Source of the DNA: Ichthyophonus hoferi
Lineage: Eukaryota; Opisthokonta; Ichthyosporea; Ichthyophonida; Ichthyophonidae
Reading direction: 5' to 3'
DNA length: 10,076 nucleotides
Assembly: GCA_002751075.1 (NCBI GenBank)
Contig: NAOQ01000239.1
Span: 33,810-43,885, forward strand
The notes below the pieces were generated by a model. That model saw only the letters and a program-made list of their open reading frames with translations. It ran no database searches and was not told the DNA's origin. Position numbers and translations under genes: made by a program. Below, piece by piece: positions 1-7,529 of this stretch. Position 1 is the stretch's first letter. Each line of letters starts with the position of its first letter.

Positions 1-22
1 TTTTTTTTTTTTTTTTTTTTTT
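1..22. repeat. poly-T run at window edge
   Basis: An uninterrupted run of 22 T opens the window, and a shorter A run follows at about 50-59. A poly-T read on this strand could be the 3' A tail of a minus-strand retroposed copy whose body would lie to the right, or plain homopolymer. No target-site duplication or element body can be made out here. Confidence 0.6.
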
Positions 23-448
23 GACTTTGTGTACACTAGATTTTCCTTAAAAAAAAAAACCTTTTTATGATTAACCGTTGAATATGCCAGAGAAGATGAG
101 TATTTAAATACTGCTATGTGATGCAACCATCTAGTTCTCGAAGCTGTATGATACACAAAATATAACACAATACCATTTCAAATCTATTCTCAAAGCTTAA
201 AGTATAGAGTTTATCACCTTTTGATGAGTTTAAGAACCAATAAGGTTTATTTATTAATAAGCCGGCCATCAATACCGAAATATTTTTTAGTACTTATACC
301 ACTGCTTGTTGGACAATTTAAAATAAACCTACTGACTTTGATTCTAGTCTTTGGATTTTATGTTAGGTAATAAAAAATTAACTGGAAGAGCCTATCTCCA
401 CGCTCCAATACTACGCATATATGTTGGATATATAGAAAGATAGGTTCA
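23..448. other. AT-rich stretch without a recognised feature
   Basis: Stop codons are frequent in all six frames and no RNA gene or splice-like block was seen. The last part (about 400-448) may be the weakly matching edge of the direct repeat that starts near 449. Confidence 0.6.
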
Positions 449-732
449 ATCCCTGTGACCTATAGTTTTTATAATTGAGTGAATACAGACCTAAGAATTT
501 TTTTAACCTATACTCATATATACACAAAGTAGAGATAGACTAAGACATATTTTTATTATCAAGAAAGTCAATAGAAGTTGTGGACTAAGTCTATGAGCTT
601 AAGAAGGTTAGAAGAATGCAGTTAGTTGGGCAACCAGGAAAAATATCATTGGGGTTTTTTAGATGGCCCAGTGATATTTCCAAGTAATCCAGTAAAGGAT
701 ATGTTGATATATGATAAAAATGGTCATAGCAC
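449..732. repeat. Diverged dispersed repeat, copy 1
   Basis: This stretch matches 2498-2772 in the same orientation and order. The clearest shared blocks are TCCCTGTGA near the left end, then AATTGAG and GAATAC, then GCA.CCAGGA in the middle, and TGATAAA.ATGGTCATAGCAC at the right end. Small indels separate the blocks. Weak similarity may extend left to about 419. The copies are old, with many substitutions and no intact frame. I do not recognise the family. It could be a remnant of a dispersed element or an old local duplication. Confidence 0.75.
641..679. repeat. Hairpin inside repeat copy 1
   Basis: AAATATCATTGGG (641-653) pairs with CCCAGTGATATTT (667-679) at 12 of 13 positions across a 13-base loop. 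The flanks GGAA and TTCC add further pairing after a small bulge. The matching part of copy 2 (about 2690-2730) has largely lost the pairing. Confidence 0.6.
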
Positions 733-2497
733 CATTGTTTGTGGAGTTTGTTGTTGAAGACAAAAGCTCAAGTTACTCCAACACAATGAAAGACTGCGAT
801 TGCTCCCTCTAGGAGCTGTAAGACTGCAGAATTATTGATGAAATTTGCTGGACTTCTTTTAGGCCGCATGCTTAAGCAATAAGCCAACTGAAATAGATTA
901 TTATATAGCTGGTTGATCGTTTCCATTAGCTGGTTGAATTTTCATCGATCGTCTTGGATTGGCCAACCATTTAGTACCAAACTGAGATGTACTCTGATTG
1001 GCAGGATTTTATTACAAAATAATTCAGACTACATACACAATAATAATTATGCGATTAGTGTAAATAATATAAGTCATATATACCTGACGTTACTGACAGT
1101 TATTAACGACATCAAAAGAGAATACAATATATATTAAATTCTGAATATGTAAATAACATGGTCATTGATTAATATGAACAAACAATATAAAAAAGTATAG
1201 GTGGTAGCACTAGAAAATAAAGCATAAAAAGTCAAACATAGAGAGAAAATACTAGCAGTAAAATGCACGTATGTAATAACAAATTGATCAATTGTGATTA
1301 GTTATGTGATCCTTCTAAATAAGATGATTAAAAACCAATCGTTAATATAGAGCTCTAATTGGATAATTATGGAATAAGATTGAGATCCACCAATAGAATA
1401 ATGTCACAGAGTGACTAAGGATAATTAATACCTATGGTCTTTTATACTAATTTCTAAAAATGTAATGACATGCCAAATTATGAACCATAACAGATAGATA
1501 TTACTACACTAAATAATTATGACTAATGACTAGACTGAAATATACCATTTATTAACAACCCAATTCACCGTATTTATTTCAACATGGGCTAGATTACAAT
1601 ATCAATCACTAATACACAGAAGACAAAAATAAACTCGAAACAGGTAAGTAGTATAAAAAGAATTTTTATGTTTTATTAGGTGTATTAAAAGAAACAATGT
1701 AATACTTTGCTAAATATCGGAATAAACACTTTCAAGATTTGGTACACATGTCAGGTTATGCTAGATTACAATAACATACTACAACATTAAATAATTGCAT
1801 ACTGTCTAATACTAAGACCCTGAACCAAATTGTGAGGTTATATAAGTAAAACTGGACTACATATATGGGCAAGTATCCATAATTATAGCTATCTACTTAA
1901 TTAATGTTGAGTTCTGAAATGTTTTTTATATAAAATACTATATTAAAAAGTATAAGGAGGTTTTCCCTGAGACAGACTGGGGCCTCTTGATTTTGTAGTG
2001 ATACGGAATAAAGGTTACACGGTTTTTATCTTAAGTTCTCTACTTGCAGTAGTCAACTTTTACCCTAAAAATAGGTGAGATAATTACTAAACAGGCTAAA
2101 ATAAACAATATATATGAAGATAGAAAATCAAATATCAAAATACCAGATATATCCTTCTAAGACAATTAAGTTTAGTAATGAAATATTTTAAAATGATACA
2201 AGTTTTATTAATATATAATCTGGCTATTTAATATTTGATTATATCTTACCAACCTTAACTTGCCTTCATGCTCCACAAACGGAAATTGATCTCTTGTTGT
2301 CAACTGAAAGTTTTTCGGGGCCAATGTAAATGCTAACTATCCAAATGGTCTATGCTATTAATGCTCTCAAATATATATTACGTATCTTACTGCAATCAAG
2401 TACTTAAATTTACAAGTCAATAAAACGTATGTCAACTCATACATTCACCACTGTAAAATTATATATATATGTTAAATGTAAATAAAGACAAACTTAG
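733..2497. other. AT-rich stretch without a recognised gene
   Basis: A 74-codon open frame at 913-1137 uses a TTG start, has no recognisable motif and looks like chance. A short tandem pair, TAGCTGGTTGA at 906-916 and 927-937, lies just before and in it. Elsewhere there are scattered TA-rich tracts and no splice-like or RNA-gene signature. Confidence 0.55.
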
Positions 2498-2772
2498 TCC
2501 CTGTGATCTATGTTCATTTAGAATTGAGAGAATACTGACTTAAGTGATGTTTTAACATATACCCTAGTATATATGGAGTATAGGTAACCAAATATATATA
2601 TATTGATTACTAAACAAGTCAGCAAAGGTTAGGCACTAGACCCATAAGATTGATAAAGGTAGGAGAGCACAGTGAACTATGCAGCCAGGATAAATATTAT
2701 TGTTGATTTCAAATGGACCAAGAAGATTTTTAAATGATCTAGTAGGGGATCTGTCAACATCTGATAAAGATG
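2498..2772. repeat. Diverged dispersed repeat, copy 2
   Basis: This is the second copy of the sequence at 449-732, in direct orientation about 2 kb downstream. It is slightly shorter because of small indels. The two copies diverge abruptly just after the shared ATGGTCATAGCAC block, which gives a fairly sharp right boundary. The left boundary is blurred by TA-rich sequence. No intact frame is present. Confidence 0.75.
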
Positions 2773-4027
2773 GTCATAGCACACTTCCCTGGTTATGTTT
2801 TCAAACTTTATATGCAATAGCAATTAGTAATAATATTATATCATTATAGCTATATAAACAAATACATAAATTAAATAAATATTCTCTTTTAAAAAATTAG
2901 CATGACACATACAATATGGAGAAAGTTCAAATTAAAAAACAACAATATATATTCATATTAGCAGAACATTTTAGTACTAGTTAGATATAGGCTTTTAATC
3001 AACATAAAATAATTACATGATGCTGTCATAAATAGCTTGCATATTTTTGTGTGTATTAAACTATATAGGTGGCATATTGCATTGCACTTCTAAATTTATG
3101 GGTTTAGTACAATTAGTGAATATGTATATTTTGCATTAAGTCGTTAATTAGTTCAATAATGCATCACTGTGACTGATAACTTAAAATTAATCTATGTTTA
3201 GTACTAATTATTACTAAGTACCTTCTGGCACTCAGAAGTAACTGGACCATTGGTCAAAGTATAATATTTTACATCAATTTGATATGGTGATTGCGTATCT
3301 GTAGCCAAACAAGCATTTCAGAATAGTTATTAGCAGCTGAATATTACAAAATACTGATAGCATTTAAGTTGTGATTCGGGGTTTAATTATTTGATGGACT
3401 TTAAGCTTTAACTCCAATCCAATATTTCCGTAGTTAAACTAAGCATTAAGGCTGAAGTACGACTAACAGGGCAGTCATGTACCATGTGGTATGATCACAA
3501 AATTAATAATCGCACATCGATTGTTAAGCCATTATAATCATGGGATTCACAAGGTCTACACTAATGACCATTATACACTAGTATACAATGCCAATCAAAC
3601 AACATTCAGAAACAGTTTTCTGAAACTGGCATTACAATATTCCCATTGATAGTTTCCTATATAAATTAACAAAACAATATTATATACTATTGTATATTAT
3701 TACTAAATGTATATAGACTATATTAGGGTAAAACTGGTTTATTATATTAACATAATTAAGTGTTAGAACCAACTATCACCTAGTACATCAACACTTAGCA
3801 CACGATTCACATGATTAGTAATGTTCAAATTCAGGACACAGGCAACAAGGTTTGAGTATTGTTAATTGTTTAGTAGATCATAGTTAACTGAATGAATACA
3901 ACACCATACTTAACCAGGACTTCTATTTTGCATAAAAGGTGCTAACTGTGCTAGCATTTAATAAGTCACAGTACAAAAAACTAGCTGCGCAAGACTAACC
4001 TGGTCTTCCATGTAAAGTATTTAACTA
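2773..4027. other. AT-rich stretch without a recognised gene
   Basis: No open frame of useful length and no RNA gene was seen. A perfect 8-bp hairpin, TTCAGAAA / TTTCTGAA with a 4-base loop, lies at 3605-3624. It is short enough to be chance. Confidence 0.55.
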
Positions 4028-5065
4028 ATATGTGCAATTAATAAACTAGCTGTTGGTAGGCCCCAAAAAACATAGTATTGGCCTAAACTTAACATGTTCT
4101 TGGAGGCATCCAATACACAAACCGTTAGCATTTTAAATACCCTACAACAGCGCCACATAAATGTTGAGACCATCTCCAGATTAACCAATCTAAGTGCTGC
4201 TTCCTTGTTGATTGAAAAAGAATAGAATAAGTGGTCTTATTATTCTTTCAACAATCAAGAACCACTTGACATAGAATATCTTAGGACATAGCCTGACTTT
4301 AGAGAAAACGTTGATGATCTAAGAAAGGAGTCCCTATCTATAGATATTTATGAGAGATAGATTCAGCTATAATCATATTTATAATAGAATTATTGGGTCT
4401 TCACCATATTTTCCACATTGCTATTCTTCTTTCAGCCTTACCAGATAATATTTTTATTCTCATAAACAGAACCACGTTTCTGCAGCTACGTCTAAAAACA
4501 TTTGTCTCACACAGCACCACAAGTATGCTCCTACAGCATCAGCAACAATGACTACTCCATCACCTACAATAACTCTAACACAACAGAAAGCCTGACAAAT
4601 GTTGGTAGTAATTCAAAATATCCTTGTAAGTTTCATTAACACTTTCAGCACTAATATAATGCAAAAAAGTCACCATATCAACTTAATTATGGCCTTTCTT
4701 AGTGAACCTATTATGTAGTTCAATTAAAAAGAGTCCCAACCAACGGATATCTTCAATGATTTAACAACTTTAATCAGGAAAATCAAACCACCAAAGCTAC
4801 CCCCAACTTCTATCAATGAGGAAAGTGTTTTTCAACATAATCGAGCACAACCGCATCAATGCTCTTATGCTTATCCTACCAAAATCACACTTTAAATAAT
4901 TAATTTCAAATATATCTTTCATTTTGAACACTTGTCCAAACTTACATAGAAAGACTGGATTAAAGTGGTTTACATGATCTGCCCAACCAGCAACTGTGAA
5001 TAATGTCTCTAAAATCTACCTCTATTAAAAAAATTGAAAAAATCCTCGGACTGGTCAGATCCCAT
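4028..5065 (-). pseudogene. Broken coding-like relic, family uncertain
   Basis: Read on the minus strand, this stretch yields several separate protein-like segments in different frames, so it is broken in several places. Segments seen include MGSDQSEDFFNFFNRG near the right end, WADHVNHFNPVFLCKFGQ, SIDAVVLDYVEKHFP, IEDIRWLGLFLIELHN, VNETYKDILNYYQHLSGF, GDGVVIVADAVGAYLW, and near the left end NKEAALRLVNLEMVSTFMW followed by YYVFWGLPTASLLIAHI and a stop. The composition (amphipathic helices, few low-complexity residues) is unlike the flanking AT-rich DNA. The GAYLWCCVRQMFLDV-like segment and the C-terminal part faintly recall the helical middle region of fungal Zn-cluster transcription factors. 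That is an impression from memory only. No zinc-cluster motif was found upstream. A relic of a mobile element is the alternative. Confidence 0.4.
4204..4259. repeat. Imperfect inverted repeat (hairpin)
   Basis: The left arm at 4204-4230 (starting CTTGTTGATTGAAAAAGAAT) pairs imperfectly with the right arm at 4237-4259 (TTATTATTCTTTCAACAATC...). The loop is about 6 bases and the arms differ by small gaps. It lies inside the minus-strand coding-like relic. It could be a small palindromic insertion or the product of local templated mutation. Confidence 0.55.
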
Positions 5066-5082
5066 ATGAATTGACTGTGTAA

Positions 5083-5634
5083 GAGTTAACTCTAGAGGTT
5101 TCCATTGCTGCCAACAAGAAGAGAATTTGGATATTCAATAGATGTAGCATCACTCTAAGAGGGAAGCCAACTCAAAATCTGGTAACAAACTTGGATTCAG
5201 ATTTTTATAAAAATAGAATAGTACTGCTATCACCAAACCACACAAAACCACTGAATTATTTCATAAATAATTCAGAACTGAAATTAATGATGTATCATGG
5301 AGCTCTAGAAATTGTGGATGCTGGCCAATCAAGAATAGAATACCAATCAAGAACAGAATATAAGCAGCCTGTGCAGAGCAAACAGGGTCAGCACACTATA
5401 CCAATCAGTTTGACTTCTATATTCCCAGCAACTTCAGATTCAAAGATACCCATTGATCTTCCAATAAATAATAACCCATCAATCAATGGTCAGCCCAAGA
5501 AACCTAGAGATTTGATTGCAGATCTGCAGATTAGCCATGTACCATTGTATGCCCGGTGTTTTCTACTACTGAACCTACTAGAATTTGCTACTAGGAAGGC
5601 AATAAATTTGGAGAGGATACCGAGAGAGGTGTGA
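5083..5634 (+). CDS. Unrecognised 183-codon open frame, possibly a gene fragment
   Basis: This frame stays open for 183 codons in strongly AT-biased DNA, the longest intact frame in the left part of the window. It has no early methionine: the first in-frame ATG is at 5287, so it may be an internal exon or a fragment rather than a complete gene. The translation is mixed and non-repetitive. It starts with a basic, aromatic stretch (ANKKRIWIFNRCSITLRGKP), continues through SPNHTKPLNYFINNSELKLM, and has a Gln/Pro/Asn-rich middle. Its last quarter looks helical (YARCFLLLNLLEFATRKAI). I recognise no domain. It begins just beyond the right end of the minus-strand relic and points away from it. It could be a decayed host gene, a piece of an old mobile element, or a live exon. 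No convincing donor or acceptor was fixed. Confidence 0.35.
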   Translation, partial: ELTLEVSIAANKKRIWIFNRCSITLRGKPTQNLVTNLDSDFYKNRIVLLSPNHTKPLNYFINNSELKLMMYHGALEIVDAGQSRIEYQSRTEYKQPVQSKQGQHTIPISLTSIFPATSDSKIPIDLPINNNPSINGQPKKPRDLIADLQISHVPLYARCFLLLNLLEFATRKAINLERIPREV

Positions 5635-6178
5635 GGACCAGAATAGCCTTTGGATCGAATTACCAAAATGACCTGTGTCATGTAAAATGACCTGCGACAT
5701 ACTAACTATGAAATACACACTAATGACTACATGATTGGGAAAGTTAAGCTAATGTTTATGTAGTTCTTATTTTGTTTATGGAAACTATGGAACCATTAGC
5801 TTGAAGAATGTTCAGTTGTGTAGAGACTGTAAGGAGTAAGGGGGCTGTAATTTTAACAGATTATTGCATAATAGTAGACTGTCAGTGTTTCTAAACCATT
5901 TTATGTCCAACAAACACTTCTTCACGTAGTACAATGTGGCTCTTTACTATAAAGTATGTGAATTAGACTGTAGTGATTGACAGAAGAAAAGCCAAACTAG
6001 ACATCACAAGAGAACTCTCAGAAGTTTTCACAGTTTGAGTTGACTCGCACGTTGGTACTCACACTTTCAGTTTTAAGGATATTTTTGGCTTTTTGTACAG
6101 GCCAGAACCTTATGCTTGTCCAATCAGTTATCTCCAGAATTTTTATATTTTCACCACTCCCAGATGATGTGTATATCT
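5635..6178 (+). other. Coding-like fragments, no intact gene
   Basis: The part from about 5990 to 6178 shows two overlapping plus-strand frames with few stops, including the segments KAKLDITRELSEVFTV and FKDIFGFLYRPEPYACPIS. It is less AT-rich than the first 4 kb. The rest of the stretch (5635-5990) shows only short fragments. I cannot assign a family or tell which frame was once used. Confidence 0.3.
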
Positions 6179-6379
6179 ATTAAGTATAAACTTTCGAATC
6201 AGCCCCTGCTAACCACGTTATAAAACTCTGGAGGGCCACTACAGATTAAGACACAGTTTTTATCATTTTGAGTAACACCTTCACCGTATTTTGACCAAAC
6301 CTGGATTCAAGAACACACACTATGACCCCTCCATTTACCAGCGTGGTAAGGGCTGATCATATTTTGTAGTTTTAAGTTA
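6179..6379. repeat. Foldback element with imperfect terminal arms
   Basis: The left arm (6179-6235) and right arm (6327-6379) are imperfect reverse complements around a spacer of about 91 bases. The best pairing is ATCAGCCC (6198-6205) with GGGCTGAT (6350-6357), and ACCACG (6212-6217) with CGTGGT (6342-6347). GGAGGG and CCCTCC pair near the inner ends, and TTAAGTATAAAC pairs with a TAGTTTTAAGTTA-like outer end. Several small gaps are needed. The shape and size fit a small foldback or MITE-like element. No target-site duplication was confirmed and no transposase is present. Confidence 0.5.
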
Positions 6380-6394
6380 TGTTGGTGACCTTTT

Positions 6395-6415
6395 ATTGGA
6401 TCATAAGGATCCAAT
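6395..6415. repeat. Short perfect hairpin
   Basis: ATTGGATC and GATCCAAT form a perfect 8-bp stem around the 5-base loop ATAAG. It lies just outside the right arm of the foldback element and has no obvious T tract or other sign of function. Confidence 0.5.
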
Positions 6416-6457
6416 CATCAACCAGCCATTTTTTGAAAGAGTTTTTGTGCTCATATT

Positions 6458-6565
6458 ATGGCTAAACCTATTAGTTCACCCAAATCATTTCCTATTTTTG
6501 ACATAAACAATCAGTTCATAAGATCTACTTCAATAAATCAAGTTACACCAGAGATACTGAGATGA
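6458..6565 (+). CDS. Small 35-codon open frame in the coding-like region
   Basis: The frame runs from an ATG to TGA and begins MAKPISSPKSFPIFDINNQF. Another coding-like stretch in a different plus-strand frame follows immediately (segment SKHIPNTPITPDQLQGIKEF, up to about 6700). This suggests a remnant of a longer coding sequence rather than a real short gene. No domain was recognised. The minus strand is also open across about 6541-6660, so the strand of origin is not certain. Confidence 0.25.
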   Translation: MAKPISSPKSFPIFDINNQFIRSTSINQVTPEILR

Positions 6566-6728
6566 AAGTGACAGGCATGTCCAAACATATACCCAATACA
6601 CCAATTACACCTGACCAGCTTCAGGGCATCAAAGAGTTCATTTTTTGCAATGGTACCGAGCACTACCATATTAATTTAATATTCTTTTTAAGACGAACTA
6701 GATAAATACGTTACTATATATAGCAAAA

Positions 6729-6929
6729 ATGCTTATTGATAAATTATTACGGAGGGTATCTATAACCACACTAGAAGTTATCATATATTTTGGCTGTTTA
6801 ACGAGAAATTCTACCTTAAGCCCAATCAACATAGTAAAGGTTATTGGTCTCATGATCAAGAGAAACATAGGTCTTTTATACGTGCAAAAGGCATATGCTA
6901 TCTACTATGTAAACCGTCAATGCCCTTAG
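6729..6929 (+). CDS. 66-codon open frame, doubtful
   Basis: An ATG-started frame encodes a hydrophobic and basic 66-residue peptide with the segment TTLEVIIYFGCLTRNSTLSP. No motif, splice context or neighbour supports it. The length is only modestly more than expected by chance at this base composition. It is listed because it is the only candidate in this part of the window. Confidence 0.15.
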   Translation: MLIDKLLRRVSITTLEVIIYFGCLTRNSTLSPINIVKVIGLMIKRNIGLLYVQKAYAIYYVNRQCP

Positions 6930-7133
6930 CCAATTAAAGTCCAATTTAAACTTAATACTAATAGCCCATTGGTGGAGTAGATGAGTATTCAAGTTTTGGT
7001 TAAACATAGATCATTCTAAGACAACTGCTACAACTTAATATTTTTATACTTATCTATTTGCTGCAATATCATATATACATCATTACAAGGTCTTCCGTTT
7101 TACATTCATCACAATAACAAGATGCTATTTTAG
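6930..7133. other. AT-rich spacer
   Basis: No open frame or repeat of note was seen. The last bases, GATGCTATTTTAG (7121-7133), look like a plus-strand splice acceptor leading into the short open stretch at 7134-7212. Confidence 0.4.
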
Positions 7134-7219
7134 TAGTCACCCAACAGGAGCAATAGAGTCAAATCTAGCATGTGCTAAATCGCCAATACCATTGGCTATA
7201 GGCTCACAAACATAATAAA
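7134..7219 (+). other. Possible terminal exon of a convergent gene with AATAAA
   Basis: After an acceptor-like TTTTAG, a plus-strand frame (7135-7212) reads 26 codons, with the segment HPTGAIESNLACAKSPIPLA. It ends in tandem TAA TAA, and the second stop overlaps AATAAA at 7214-7219. This would make a short last exon converging on the Misato gene, whose stop is about 125 bases away. The opposite strand is also open here (minus-strand segment CEPIANGIGDLAHARFDSI, stop at 7139-7137), so the strand is ambiguous. No upstream exon was found for either reading. Confidence 0.25.
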
Positions 7220-7338
7220 AGCAAGTTACTGAAGATACCAAACTACCAATATTACATAAACAATACATAAAAAAATAATACAAGTATAAAATAATAAGTA
7301 CCATATATATATCTTTATATATAGATATATTCTTATTA

Positions 7339-7529
7339 TTATTCCAAATAAGAATCAACCATTGACAATAGGTGCTCCTTCGTCTCTGCCCAGTTATCAA
7401 ATTCTATTCCTCCACTTTCATACTCATGGTGTCGTCTAATATTTATGCTGCGTGTGTCGTTCAACAGTGACTGCAAGCTATGGCCTACCGCTTTTGATGC
7501 TTGGGCATAACAGAGTACTGTAGCAAGGT
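7339..7529 (-). CDS. Misato terminal exon with stop (phase 1 start)
   Basis: The acceptor is TATATATATAG at 7531/7530. The exon has 62 whole codons and TAA at 7341-7339. Segments are LATVLCYAQASKAVGHSLQS, then INIRRHHEYESGGIEFDNWA and ETKEHLLSMVDSYLE. The helical tail with an invariant-looking GIE/GVE turn (GGIEFD here, GVEHDD in human as recalled) is typical of the Misato C-terminus. Weak polyadenylation-like hexamers AATAAG (7337-7332) and TATAAA (7319-7314) follow the stop. Confidence 0.72.

Noticed and set aside
913-1137. 74-codon plus-strand open frame
   Set aside because: TTG start, no motif, and a length consistent with chance in this DNA.
5490-5681. 63-codon minus-strand open frame
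   Set aside because: It is antisense to the longer 5083-5634 frame and has no independent support.
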